A stretch of DNA of 64,000 bases, from the NCBI RefSeq assembly GCF_013204825.1, contig NZ_JABMKV010000001.1:372001-436000 (forward strand), in the 5' to 3' direction. A program made the position numbers and the translations under genes. This document shows, one piece after another, positions 27,308 to 35,693 of this stretch. The notes beneath the pieces are model-generated. The model saw only the letters and a program-made list of their open reading frames with translations. It searched no databases and was not told the DNA's origin. This DNA is from Pedobacter boryungensis (GTDB lineage Bacteria > Bacteroidota > Bacteroidia > Sphingobacteriales > Sphingobacteriaceae). Numbering within the stretch: position 1 is the stretch's first letter; each line of letters opens with the position of its first letter.

Positions 27308-27898
27308 ATGAATAGGATAGGAAGGGCGATATTAAATTATCTGATTAAAGGACTATTGATTGTAGTACCAATTTCCTTAAGCATTTTTATTGTTGTTTGG
27401 GCAGTTACAACGGTAGATAGTTGGTTAAATATAAATAATATCCTAGGGGTAAATCCAATTACTGGAGCAAATAGGAATATTCCAGGTTTGGGCTTGGGCT
27501 TAGTTATATTTATCATTTTAATTGCAGGTATTTTTGTTACCAATTTTGTTACCGAACCAATGTACAATTGGTTTCACAGAATATTGAATAGGTTACCTTT
27601 ACTCAATTTCATTTTTTCGTCCATTAAAGATTTAACTGAGGCTTTTGTAGGTGATGAAAAGAAATTTAATAACCCAGTATTAGTTGAAGTTGAAGGAGGA
27701 ATGAAAAGAATAGGTTTTTTAACACAAAGTGATTTAACCAAGCTAGATTTGCCGGGAGATGTTGTTGTTTATTTTCCTTTCTCTTATTCTTTTGCAGGAC
27801 AAGTTTATATTGTAAGCAAAGAGAAAATAAAACCTTTAAAAATGACTGCTGCTGATGCGATGAAATTAGTAGTAAGTGGTGGAGTAAGTCATTTCTAA
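27308..27898 (+). CDS. DUF502 family membrane protein
   Basis: This 196-residue protein has two membrane helices (about residues 10-33 and 60-80). Family-typical motifs follow: NRLPLLNFIFSSIKDLTEAFVGDEKKFNNPVLVEVEGG, then PFSYSFAGQVYIVSKEKIKPL. DUF502 proteins have no established function. It lies 9 bp after murF-alr, so co-transcription is likely, although its own -7 box is also present. A bidirectional terminator follows. Confidence 0.9.
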   Translation: MNRIGRAILNYLIKGLLIVVPISLSIFIVVWAVTTVDSWLNINNILGVNPITGANRNIPGLGLGLVIFIILIAGIFVTNFVTEPMYNWFHRILNRLPLLNFIFSSIKDLTEAFVGDEKKFNNPVLVEVEGGMKRIGFLTQSDLTKLDLPGDVVVYFPFSYSFAGQVYIVSKEKIKPLKMTAADAMKLVVSGGVSHF

Positions 27899-27920
27899 TA
27901 GCACATTAGTTTATAAAAAA

Positions 27921-27946
27921 AAAGAGCCGAAATTAATCGGCTCTTT
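27921..27946. terminator. Bidirectional terminator between DUF502 and LOG genes
   Basis: A 10-bp perfect stem AAAGAGCCGA/TCGGCTCTTT with a 6-nt loop lies between two convergent genes. It has A-rich sequence before it and T-rich after it, so it can work on both strands. Confidence 0.88.
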
Positions 27947-27974
27947 GTATGTACAGAAAATTTTAAAACCTGAA

Positions 27975-28682
27975 TTAAAAATTCGGCTTTAAAACATATT
28001 TATCATAGAATCTAAAGATGTGTTCTGCCGCATCTTCAGCAGTATCTACTAACCTAAATAAGTTTAAATCTTCTGCATGAATATTATGTTCTTTTTCTAA
28101 CATGGTTGACTTAATCCATTCTACCAAACCTCCCCAATACGCTGTTCCTACTAAAACGATTGGGAAACGAGCAATTTTACCAGTCTGAATTAAGGTAATC
28201 GCTTCAAATAATTCATCCATTGTTCCCATCCCGCCAGGTAATACAACAAACCCTTGAGAATACTTCATAAACATTACTTTTCTAATGAAAAAGTAATCGA
28301 ATTCTAACAATTTATTATGGTCAATGTACTTATTATGGAATTGTTCAAAAGGTAAATCAATATTTAAACCTACAGATTTTCCTCCGTTCATGTGAGCTCC
28401 CTTATTTCCAGCCTCCATAATACCTGGTCCACCACCTGTAATCACGCCATAACCACGTTCAGTTAATAAACGCCCACATTCAACCGCAATTTGATAATAC
28501 GGATTAGTTTCTGCAGTACGAGCAGAACCAAAAATACTAACACATGGCCCAATTTTGGCTAATTTCTCAAATCCATCTACAAATTCTGCCATGATTTTAA
28601 AAATCTGCCAGCTATCGGTTACTTTTATTTCTTGCCAATCTTTATTTGCAAAAGCACTTCTTATCTTTTCTTCACTTGTCAT
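27975..28682 (-). CDS. LOG family protein (TIGR00730, Rossmann-fold phosphoribohydrolase-like)
   Basis: This 235-residue protein has the two LOG motifs: GGGPGIMEAGNKGA and PGGMGTMDE, within a Rossmann fold starting CVSIFGSART. LOG proteins release free cytokinin-like bases from nucleoside 5'-monophosphates. Bacterial members may do this or may hydrolyse AMP; the substrate here is not known. Residue E in TMDELFE and R in FFIRKVMFMK match active-site positions. It is transcribed alone, 106 bp after the symporter gene on the same strand. Confidence 0.88.
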   Translation of the reverse strand: MTSEEKIRSAFANKDWQEIKVTDSWQIFKIMAEFVDGFEKLAKIGPCVSIFGSARTAETNPYYQIAVECGRLLTERGYGVITGGGPGIMEAGNKGAHMNGGKSVGLNIDLPFEQFHNKYIDHNKLLEFDYFFIRKVMFMKYSQGFVVLPGGMGTMDELFEAITLIQTGKIARFPIVLVGTAYWGGLVEWIKSTMLEKEHNIHAEDLNLFRLVDTAEDAAEHIFRFYDKYVLKPNF

Positions 28683-28752
28683 TCTTCGTATATTTTCATT
28701 ATTAGATATTTGTTCATCCGTTCAATTGTTCATTTGTGTTAATCATCAAGGT

Positions 28753-28786
28753 CTAATGAACCAATGATGCTAATGAACTAATGATT
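28753..28786. repeat. 17-bp tandem duplication
   Basis: CTAATGAACCAATGATG (28753-28769) is followed directly by CTAATGAACTAATGATT (28770-28786), a 15 of 17 match. It lies just after the stop of the symporter gene (minus strand) and upstream of the LOG gene. It may be a leftover replication-slippage repeat. Confidence 0.6.
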
Positions 28787-28788
28787 GT

Positions 28789-30297
28789 TTAAAACTTTGT
28801 TTGTTGATCTGTTTTTTTACTGATCAGTAATAGACCTAAAAGAGTTATTAATCCATTTACTAAAATAAGCTCAACACTAAAAACATAGCCACCTAATAAT
28901 TCTTTAGAATATGTAGCAAGTAGGTAGCATAAAAATGGAGCTATAATACAAACGATTGGAACTAATTTATCGTGTAATCCTCGGTTTCTTACAAATAAAC
29001 CAAACGAATATAAACCTAATAATGGTCCATAGGTATAGGAAGCTATTTGGAATATTAAGCTCACAACCGAAGAGCTATTTAAAGCATTGATTACTAAAAT
29101 TACTAAGAACATTAAAATAGAGAATCCCACGTGTACCATGTGACGTTTTTTAACTGCATCATGTTTGTCTAGGTTTTCTTTTTTACTCATGCCTAAAAAA
29201 TCTACACAGAATGAGGTTGTTAATGCCGTTAGAGCGCTATCTGTTGTAGCAAATGTTGCAGCGGTTAAGCCTAGCATAAATACAATTGCTGGTATTGTAG
29301 TTAAATGGTTTAAGGCAATTTCTGGAAACAAGAAGTCTGTACGTGGTTTACCAGTAACATGATCTAATGGAATTTCAATGCCATTTCTAGAAGCGTAAAC
29401 ATATAGTAAAGCGCCCACACTTAAAAAGAAGATATTTAAAATCACAAATACCCCAGTGAAAGTAAACATGTTCTTTTTTGCTTCACCGATTGTTTTCATG
29501 CTTAGGTTTTTCTGCATTAAATCTTGATCCAATCCTGTCATAGCAATGGTTACAAAAATACCTCCGATAAATTGCTTGCTCAGATAAAATTTGTTGGCTA
29601 AGAAATCATCTAAGAAGAAAATTTTAGAATAGCTACTATTTTTAATTGTTTCAAATGCTTGAGAGATGCCTAGATCTAAACTATTGCAAACAAAATAAAT
29701 AGTTAAAAATACAGATAGCACTAAGAAGAAAGTTTGCAGTGTATCGGTAATAATGATTGTTTTTAAACCGCCTTTAAAAGTATAAGACCAAATTAAGCCT
29801 AAAGAAATTAATACGGTTGCCCAAAATGGAACACCATAACTATCGAATATAAAACGTTGTAAAACAATAACAACTAAATATAATCTTGTAGCAGAACCTA
29901 ATGTACGACTCAACAAAAAGATTGATGCTGCGGTTTTGTAGCTATAATGGCCTAATCTTTTTTCTATGTAACTATAAATAGAAGTTAAATTCATTCTATA
30001 GTATAGTGGTAAAAGCACAGTTGCAATAATGATAAAGCCAACTGCATTACCTAAAACAAATTGGAAATATTGAAATTGATTACCATTTGGTGAACCAACT
30101 TCTCCAGGAACTGAAATAAAAGTTACTCCAGATAAAGCTGTTCCTATCATTCCGAAGGCTACCAAATACCATTTTGAATTTTTATTGGCTAAGAAGAAGG
30201 TAGAATTATCTGATGAATTTTTTGAAGTAGCAAAAGCGATAATAATTAAAACAGCAAAATAGCCGATTAGAAAACAAAGTAGTATAGTTGGACTCAT
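28789..30297 (-). CDS. Sodium:solute symporter (SSS family)
   Basis: This 502-residue protein has about thirteen membrane helices and the LeuT-like SSS features: N-terminal FAVLIIIAFATSKNSSDNSTFFLANKNSKWYLVAFGMIGTALSGVTFISVPG and the later GLTAATFATTDSALTALTTSF, where the Na2-site Ser/Thr residues lie. Family relatives import sugars, sialic acid, proline or other solutes with sodium; the substrate is not evident. The length is normal. It is divergent from recR with a 123-bp gap. Confidence 0.92.
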   Translation of the reverse strand: MSPTILLCFLIGYFAVLIIIAFATSKNSSDNSTFFLANKNSKWYLVAFGMIGTALSGVTFISVPGEVGSPNGNQFQYFQFVLGNAVGFIIIATVLLPLYYRMNLTSIYSYIEKRLGHYSYKTAASIFLLSRTLGSATRLYLVVIVLQRFIFDSYGVPFWATVLISLGLIWSYTFKGGLKTIIITDTLQTFFLVLSVFLTIYFVCNSLDLGISQAFETIKNSSYSKIFFLDDFLANKFYLSKQFIGGIFVTIAMTGLDQDLMQKNLSMKTIGEAKKNMFTFTGVFVILNIFFLSVGALLYVYASRNGIEIPLDHVTGKPRTDFLFPEIALNHLTTIPAIVFMLGLTAATFATTDSALTALTTSFCVDFLGMSKKENLDKHDAVKKRHMVHVGFSILMFLVILVINALNSSSVVSLIFQIASYTYGPLLGLYSFGLFVRNRGLHDKLVPIVCIIAPFLCYLLATYSKELLGGYVFSVELILVNGLITLLGLLLISKKTDQQTKF

Positions 30298-30387
30298 AAT
30301 TTATATTTAGCTGTTAAATGTAAGAATTTACAATTTTAAATCAATTGTTGAAGAGAAAATAAATAGAAGAGATTTGATTATCAGAGG

Positions 30388-30416
30388 TTGATGGCCGTCT
30401 TTTTTTGTTATTTTTG
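30388..30416 (+). promoter_or_regulatory. Promoter of recR (TTG-N18-TATTTTTG)
   Basis: A -33-like TTG (30388-30390) and a perfect -7 box TATTTTTG (30409-30416) are separated by 18 bp. The box ends 4 bp before the recR ATG, so the transcript may be leaderless or nearly so. Confidence 0.55.
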
Positions 30417-30420
30417 TAAG

Positions 30421-31038
30421 ATGAACTTTTCTTCTCAACTGCTTGAAGATGCAGTAAATGAATTTGCAAAATTACCTGGTGTTGGGCAAAAGACCGCATT
30501 GCGTTTGGTTTTACACTTATTAGGTAAAGAGCAAGAAGAAGTTTCCCATTTTGGCAAAACGCTAATCAGACTAAAAGAGGAAATTAAACACTGTAATATT
30601 TGCCATAATATTTCAGATCACCATACTTGTAGCATTTGTACTGCTGTGAAACGTGAAAAAGAAGTTATTTGCGTAGTAGAAGATACACGTGATGTAATGG
30701 CGATAGAAAATACCAATCAGTTTTTTGGCGTTTACCATGTTTTAGGAGGCTTAATTTCTCCAATGGATGGTATTGGCCCGTCAGATTTGTTTATAGATAG
30801 TTTAGTGCAGCGTGTTGCTACAACGCCCGTAAAAGAAATTATTTTAGCTTTAAGTGCAAATATGGAAGGCGATACAACGCTTTTTTATCTACATAAAAGG
30901 TTAAAAGATTTTCAAGTTCCTATTACCACAATTGCTCGTGGTATCGCCTTTGGCGGAGAATTAGAATATGCAGATGAAATAACGTTAGGCCGTTCTATTT
31001 TAACTAGAATTCCATATGAAGGCTCTTTTATTAAATAA
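30421..31038 (+). CDS. recR: Recombination protein RecR
   Basis: This 205-residue protein has the full RecR layout. It has an N-terminal helix-hairpin-helix (LPGVGQKTALRLVLHLL), a C4 zinc finger CNICHNISDHHTCSIC, a Toprim domain (ICVVEDTRDVMAIE) and a C-terminal Walker-B-like part with RGIAFGGELEYADEITLGRS. RecR works with RecO and RecF to load RecA at gaps. An in-frame ATG at 30388 lies in the promoter, so the start at 30421 is chosen. It stands 6 bp before a phosphodiesterase-like gene and probably heads a four-gene operon. Confidence 0.95.
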   Translation: MNFSSQLLEDAVNEFAKLPGVGQKTALRLVLHLLGKEQEEVSHFGKTLIRLKEEIKHCNICHNISDHHTCSICTAVKREKEVICVVEDTRDVMAIENTNQFFGVYHVLGGLISPMDGIGPSDLFIDSLVQRVATTPVKEIILALSANMEGDTTLFYLHKRLKDFQVPITTIARGIAFGGELEYADEITLGRSILTRIPYEGSFIK

Positions 31039-31044
31039 AATCTG

Positions 31045-31794
31045 ATGAAGAAACTAGCTGTTTTTGCATTATTAATTCTATTCACTAGCCCAGGCTTTGC
31101 ACAGGTTAAAATCCATTCTCATAACGATTATACGCATGAGCAACCTTTAACAGAAGCCTACGCTAATAGAGTTTATGAAATTGAAGCGGATGTTTTTTTA
31201 ATTCAAGATTCACTAATTGTTGCGCATAGCAAAAAAGATAAAAACCTTACAAGAACACTTGGATCCATGTATTTATCGCCTATTGCTCAATTACACAAAG
31301 ACAAAAGCACAAAGTATGGTTTCTGTTTAATGATTGATATTAAAGATAATTGGGATTTAACGTATCCTGCATTGCGGAAAGAAATAGAAAAATACGGGGC
31401 TATTTTCGACAGAAGTGAACATAAAAACGCAATTCAAATTGTAATTAGCGGTAATAGACCAGCTGATTCCACTTTCCATTCGTATCCCAAATGGTTATTT
31501 TTTGATGGTTTACCAAACATCAGGTATGCTAAAAAAGATTTAAAACGCGTAACCATGATTAGCGATAATTTTGCAACTTACTGCAAATGGAAAGGGAATG
31601 GAGAAATTCCTACGGCAGATAAAGCAAAGCTCAAGAAGATAATTGATCAAGCTCATTTACTAAATAAACCAATTCGTTTTTGGGGAGCGCCTGATACTAA
31701 AGAATGTTGGCAACAACTACACGATTTAGGCGTAGATATTATAAATACAGATAAAGTAAGTGAATGTAAAACCTACTTTGAACAACATAAATAA
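31045..31794 (+). CDS. Secreted PI-PLC/GDPD-like TIM-barrel phosphodiesterase
   Basis: This 249-residue protein has a signal peptide (MKKLAVFALLILFTSPGFAQ). The mature N-terminus VKIHSHNDYTHEQPLTEAY and YEIEADVFL fit the PLC-like phosphodiesterase superfamily, where such histidines and acidic residues are catalytic (AIM6-like subgroup). A metal-dependent phosphodiester hydrolase in the periplasm is likely; the substrate is unknown. Its stop codon overlaps the next start by one base (TAATG), which shows translational coupling to the SDR gene. Confidence 0.78.
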   Translation: MKKLAVFALLILFTSPGFAQVKIHSHNDYTHEQPLTEAYANRVYEIEADVFLIQDSLIVAHSKKDKNLTRTLGSMYLSPIAQLHKDKSTKYGFCLMIDIKDNWDLTYPALRKEIEKYGAIFDRSEHKNAIQIVISGNRPADSTFHSYPKWLFFDGLPNIRYAKKDLKRVTMISDNFATYCKWKGNGEIPTADKAKLKKIIDQAHLLNKPIRFWGAPDTKECWQQLHDLGVDIINTDKVSECKTYFEQHK

Positions 31795-32609
31795 TGGATT
31801 TTAAGAATAAAGTAGTCATCATTACTGGTGCCTCATCAGGCATTGGTAAAGCACTAGCAGAAGAATTAGCGAAACGTGGAGCAAATTTAGTTTTAGGCGC
31901 CCGTCAATACGTCACACTTTGCGAAATTACAGCAGAACTGGAAAAAAACTATCAAATTAAAGCATTAGCTGTACAAGCTGATGTGAGTAAAGAGGAAGAT
32001 TGTGCAGCATTAGTTGAACAAACTCTCCACACTTTTGGTAAAATTGATGTGTTAATCAATAACGCAGGTCTATCTATGCGTGCTTTATTTAAAGATTTAG
32101 ATTTATCGGTACTGAAAAATCTAATGGATGTTAACTTTTGGGGAACTGTTTATTGTACAAAATATGCTTTACCAGAAATTTTAAAAACCAAAGGTAGTAT
32201 TATTGGCGTATCTTCTATTGCTGGCTATAGAGGTTTACCAGGTAGAACTGGTTATTCATCATCAAAATTTGCTATGAATGGTTTTATGGAATCGTTGCGT
32301 ACAGAATTATTAAAAACAGGAGTACATGTAATGGTTGCTTGCCCAGGTTTTACGACCTCGAATATTCGTGTTGCCGCTTTAGCGAAAGATGGGTTGGCAC
32401 ATGGTGAAACCAGCATGGAAGAAGGTAAAATGATGACAGCGGAAGAAGTAGCAGTTAGAATTAGTGATGGGATTATAGCTAAAAAACGAACGCTAATTAT
32501 GACAGGACAAGGTAAGCTAGCGGTTTGGGTAAATAAATTATTTCCTGCATTTGCTGATAAAAAAGTTTTTGAATTATTTGCAAAAGAGAAAAATCCGTTG
32601 ATAAAATAA
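31794..32609 (+). CDS. Short-chain dehydrogenase/reductase (SDR)
   Basis: This 271-residue oxidoreductase has the cofactor motif TGASSGIG (11-18), the NNAG motif at about residue 90, the catalytic Ser in VSSIAG, and YSSSK (Tyr and Lys). The arginine-rich start of strand 2 (GARQY) suggests NADP preference; this is a weak inference. The substrate is unknown. It overlaps the genes on both sides by one base in the arrangement TAATG, so it is part of a tightly coupled three-gene unit after recR. Confidence 0.92.
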   Translation: MDFKNKVVIITGASSGIGKALAEELAKRGANLVLGARQYVTLCEITAELEKNYQIKALAVQADVSKEEDCAALVEQTLHTFGKIDVLINNAGLSMRALFKDLDLSVLKNLMDVNFWGTVYCTKYALPEILKTKGSIIGVSSIAGYRGLPGRTGYSSSKFAMNGFMESLRTELLKTGVHVMVACPGFTTSNIRVAALAKDGLAHGETSMEEGKMMTAEEVAVRISDGIIAKKRTLIMTGQGKLAVWVNKLFPAFADKKVFELFAKEKNPLIK

Positions 32610-33451
32610 TGCATTTTAAATTAATACTTATGATTTTCGCTTTCCTGGGTCAGATTTTTACTGGCTCTGCCCAAATACGTGTCGAAAAAAATATGAATTA
32701 TGCAGGCAACGCAGATGAAGCAAATACTTTAAATATCTACCATAAAAAAGGTGAGTTACAAAATCAGGATGTTATTGTTTTTATACATGGGGGTTCTTGG
32801 AGCAGCGGTAAAAAAGAAACGTATTGGTGGTTAGGTAGAAATTTAGCTAAAAATAACATCGTAACTGTGGTAATTAATTATCCTTTAGCGCCAAATGCTA
32901 CGTATAAAGAAATGGGTATGGCGAGTGCAAAAGCTGTAAAATGGGTTAAAGATAGCATTGCAAGTTATGGAGGTAATCCAAATCGTATTTTTGTAATGGG
33001 ACACTCTGCAGGAGGCCATTTATGCGAATTAATTAATGCAGATCCTCAGTTTTTTAAAGCTGTAGGAATTACTAATCCAATAAAAGGTGTGATATTAGAT
33101 GATCCCTTTGGATTAGATATGGATGAATACTTAACCAAAGCAGACAAAGACGAAAACTATACCGATTTTCTAAGAACGTTTAGTACAGAACAAAAAACAT
33201 GGCAATTAGGTTCACCTTTGTTCTACGTAAAAAATATTACAAATCCACATCTTCTTTTTTATGGAAGTAAAACCTATGAAGCCATACAGATTCAATCTGA
33301 AAGAATATATAAAACATTAAAAGATCAAAATGTGCCTGTAAAATTAGAGGTAATAGAAGGTAAAAAACATGTAGGTATGATTATCCAGATGGTTTTTGGC
33401 AGTAATCGATTATATATGAGCATTACTGATTTTTTGAAGGAAACTCAGTAG
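32609..33451 (+). CDS. Secreted alpha/beta hydrolase (esterase-like)
   Basis: This 280-residue protein has a signal peptide (MHFKLILMIFAFLGQIFTGSAQ). It has the HSL/BD-FAE-type fold with oxyanion motif HGGSWSSG, the nucleophile elbow GHSAGGH and a late catalytic His in KKHVGM. The substrate is probably a carboxyl ester but cannot be told further. It is coupled by overlap to the SDR gene. Its stop is 5 bp from the stop of the convergent channel gene, with no room for a separate terminator. Confidence 0.88.
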   Translation: MHFKLILMIFAFLGQIFTGSAQIRVEKNMNYAGNADEANTLNIYHKKGELQNQDVIVFIHGGSWSSGKKETYWWLGRNLAKNNIVTVVINYPLAPNATYKEMGMASAKAVKWVKDSIASYGGNPNRIFVMGHSAGGHLCELINADPQFFKAVGITNPIKGVILDDPFGLDMDEYLTKADKDENYTDFLRTFSTEQKTWQLGSPLFYVKNITNPHLLFYGSKTYEAIQIQSERIYKTLKDQNVPVKLEVIEGKKHVGMIIQMVFGSNRLYMSITDFLKETQ

Positions 33452-33456
33452 TTTTT

Positions 33457-34398
33457 CTATTCGAGTATTTCGATAGCACTTAGTTTATCGTAATCTAATA
33501 CCATCCTTCCTTCATCATTGTGGAAGAACATCTTTTGGAACTTTGCATTCATTTCAATTTCCTCGTCCTGATAGCTGATACGAGTATGTATCGTTTGTGA
33601 AAATGTATCATCGAAAGATTTCATAATCACAAATATCTCTGTTTCTGCGACTATTAAATCCGCTATTTCCTTTTCAAAAAGAGGGCTATTTTCAGTTATA
33701 GGATGTACTAAAGTCCAGTTTAAAGATAATATGCTGATTTTATCACGTTCCAATTCTAATGGATAAAAACTTCTGGTCTCTTTTCCTTCTATAGTTTCAT
33801 TGAATGTTAAATACATCTGCGCTTCGAGATCTATTAATTGGTTTCTTCTTAAATTCACTAATCTGCACATTAAACCTTTGCCATCTTTATAAGGTGCAAT
33901 CACCATTTTTTTACTGAATTTGATTTTAGAGGTAGGCCTGCTGAAACGACCATACAATAAACCTGTTGCCAAGGCAAATGCGAGCAAGCCGAGCATACTT
34001 TCAAAGGCTGCTAAACAGCTTGTGATAAATCCTTGCGGAGAGATATGTCCATATCCAACTGTAGAAATGGTTTGTGCAGAGAAAAAGAAAGCATCAAAAA
34101 ATTGATCACGTGGGGTTAGACCTTTTGCTCCATTCAAGTTTTCAATACCTATTAAATTATATGCTAACGCGAAGATGGTATTTACAATTAAATAGGTAAT
34201 TAAAATAACCACAAAAAATCGGCTCCAGCTCATGGTAACCAAACGAGTATAAGTATCATCAAATTTAAACCAAGGTAAACCTGTACGTTCAATGTTAGCA
34301 GTTCCATCTGAATTGAGCATGCGTTGGTTTTTTATAATTGGAGTAGATCCAAAGCCTAAATCATCATCTTTTTGATGTTTTCGTTTGATAAATGACAT
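33457..34398 (-). CDS. Inward-rectifier potassium channel (KirBac type)
   Basis: This 313-residue protein has an amphipathic slide helix, then membrane helix 1 (FFVVILITYLIVNTIFALAY). A pore helix and selectivity filter TVGYGH, then helix 2 (AFESMLGLLAFALATGLLYG) follow. The C-terminal 150 residues form the cytoplasmic beta-rich Kir domain (IAPYKDGKGLMCRLVNLRRNQLIDLE). The length and order match KirBac channels. It is divergent from the trp operon across a 202-bp region that also carries the trp leader. Confidence 0.94.
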   Translation of the reverse strand: MSFIKRKHQKDDDLGFGSTPIIKNQRMLNSDGTANIERTGLPWFKFDDTYTRLVTMSWSRFFVVILITYLIVNTIFALAYNLIGIENLNGAKGLTPRDQFFDAFFFSAQTISTVGYGHISPQGFITSCLAAFESMLGLLAFALATGLLYGRFSRPTSKIKFSKKMVIAPYKDGKGLMCRLVNLRRNQLIDLEAQMYLTFNETIEGKETRSFYPLELERDKISILSLNWTLVHPITENSPLFEKEIADLIVAETEIFVIMKSFDDTFSQTIHTRISYQDEEIEMNAKFQKMFFHNDEGRMVLDYDKLSAIEILE

Positions 34399-34423
34399 AA
34401 TTCTAAATTATTTTGAGAAACAT

Positions 34424-34454
34424 TTTGCAAATAATAAAAACTATTCCATATTTG
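34424..34454 (+). promoter_or_regulatory. Promoter of the trp operon (TTTG-N19-CATATTTG)
   Basis: TTTG at 34424-34427 and CATATTTG at 34447-34454 (7 of 8 to TAnnTTTG counting the free positions) are 19 bp apart, the same spacing as in the sucC and 58412 promoters in this window. The predicted start, about 5 bp after the box, is only a few bases before the leader ATG at 34462. Confidence 0.65.
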
Positions 34455-34461
34455 TGACAGA

Positions 34462-34515
34462 ATGATACAGATAAACGTAAATAAAAATTGGTGGTGGCAT
34501 AACGCAATAGCGTGA
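34462..34515 (+). CDS. trpL: trp operon leader peptide with three tandem Trp codons
   Basis: This 17-codon frame reads MIQINVNKNWWWHNAIA and then TGA. The codons TGG TGG TGG are at 34489-34497. It lies directly after a Bacteroidota promoter and before an antiterminator/terminator pair that ends 11 bp upstream of trpD. Three Trp in 17 residues is very unlikely by chance. The layout is that of a ribosome-mediated attenuator: ribosomes stalled at the TGG codons when tryptophanyl-tRNA is scarce leave the downstream segment 34517-34530 free. The peptide itself probably has no other job. Too short for normal gene calling. Confidence 0.85.
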   Translation: MIQINVNKNWWWHNAIA

Positions 34516-34516
34516 T

Positions 34517-34589
34517 GTAACCTTTTTTTGTACGTTTTATTTTTTATAAAAATATAGTAAAGGTTGCTTGTAAAAAGGCAACCTTTTTT
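34517..34589 (+). promoter_or_regulatory. trp attenuator: antiterminator and terminator
   Basis: Segment 2 (GTAACCTTT, 34517-34525 plus more T) and segment 4 (GCAACCTTT, 34578-34586 plus T run) are near-identical. Both can pair fully with segment 3 (AAAGGTTGC, 34559-34567); the 2:3 duplex has one G-T pair. The 3:4 hairpin with its T tract is an intrinsic terminator; 2:3 is the antiterminator. A ribosome at the leader TGA (34513-34515) would cover segment 2 and favour termination. A weaker 1:2 pairing (AAAAATTGGT with ACCTTTTTTT) is possible. Confidence 0.82.
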
Positions 34590-34600
34590 GTTTTATACCC

Positions 34601-35590
34601 ATGAAGAAAATACTTAACCACTTATTCGAAAACAAAACCTTTAGCAGAGAAGAAGCACAAAAAATCTTGACTTCTATTTCTTTAGGAGAGTTTAATACTT
34701 CACAAATTGCTGCCTTTATTACGGCTTACGGGATGCGAAATATCACTGTAGAAGAACTACAAGGCTTCCGCGATTCAATGTTAGATTTATGTTTAAAGGT
34801 CGATTTGTCAGACTATGAATTAGTTGATCTTTGCGGTACAGGTGGAGATGGAAAAGACACCTTTAACATTTCTACTTTAGCATCTTTCATTGTTGCAGGT
34901 GCAGGTCATAAAGTAGCTAAACACGGTAATTATGGAGTTTCTTCAGGCTGCGGTTCAAGTAATGTAATGGAATATTTAGGCTATACTTTTACCAATGATG
35001 AAACTATTTTAAAACGTAGTTTAGATGAAGCAGGTATTTGTTTTTTACATGCGCCATTGTTTAATCCTGCGATGAAAACAGTAGCTCCGATACGAAAAGA
35101 ATTAGGTGTAAAAACATTTTTCAATATGTTAGGACCAATGGTAAATCCGGCGCAGCCGAAAAACCAAATAGTAGGTGTGTTTAGTTTAGAATTGGCACGC
35201 TTATATGCTTATTTATATCAGCAAACTGAAAAAAATTATACGATTATACATGCTGTGGATGGGTTTGATGAAGTTTCTTTAACCTGCGATTTTAAAACAT
35301 TCAGTAAAAAAGGAGAGGCATTAAATAAAATAACAGATTTAGGTTTTGAGGAAATCAGCGAAAAGGAAATTCAAGGTGGCGATACAGTTGAATCATCTGC
35401 AGAAATTTTTACCAATATATTAAATGGAAAAGGAACTGATGCACAAACCAATGTGGTGCTATGCAATGCCGCATTAGCAATTCAAACCATAAAGCAAGGT
35501 AATACTTTCGCCGATTGTTTCTATGAAGCCGAAGAATCATTGATGAATAAAAAAGCGTTACAAAGTTTTACAAAGTTGATAGCTGTTTAA
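34601..35590 (+). CDS. trpD: Anthranilate phosphoribosyltransferase
   Basis: This 329-residue enzyme transfers phosphoribose from PRPP to anthranilate in tryptophan synthesis. It has the PRPP-binding motif CGTGGDGKDTFNIST (about residues 79-92), then KHGNYGVSSGCGSSNVMEYLG and the metal-site region DGFDEVSL. It is the first structural gene after the attenuator. No trpE or trpG precedes it, so the operon starts at trpD; those genes must be elsewhere. A palindromic repeat fills the 103 bp to trpF, where trpC would often be. Confidence 0.96.
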   Translation: MKKILNHLFENKTFSREEAQKILTSISLGEFNTSQIAAFITAYGMRNITVEELQGFRDSMLDLCLKVDLSDYELVDLCGTGGDGKDTFNISTLASFIVAGAGHKVAKHGNYGVSSGCGSSNVMEYLGYTFTNDETILKRSLDEAGICFLHAPLFNPAMKTVAPIRKELGVKTFFNMLGPMVNPAQPKNQIVGVFSLELARLYAYLYQQTEKNYTIIHAVDGFDEVSLTCDFKTFSKKGEALNKITDLGFEEISEKEIQGGDTVESSAEIFTNILNGKGTDAQTNVVLCNAALAIQTIKQGNTFADCFYEAEESLMNKKALQSFTKLIAV

Positions 35591-35592
35591 TA

Positions 35593-35680
35593 CGTCATTG
35601 TGAGGAGGTACGACAAAGCAATCTTAATGCGAAATATGTAGATTTTATGCTTTACAATTGCCTCATGCCTCGCAATGACG
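35593..35680. repeat. Large palindromic intergenic repeat, copy 2 (diverged)
   Basis: The left end CGTCATTGTGAGG and the right end ATGCCTCGCAATGACG match the arms of the intact copy at 17339-17422. The inner arms have drifted. It occupies nearly the whole gap between trpD and trpF. Confidence 0.75.
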
Positions 35681-35693
35681 ATAAGAAAATATT

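Noticed and set aside
33457..34398. The Kir-type channel as part of the trp regulatory unit because it shares the divergent gap
   Set aside because: All trp leader elements are oriented towards trpD and no functional link is known; the arrangement seems incidental.
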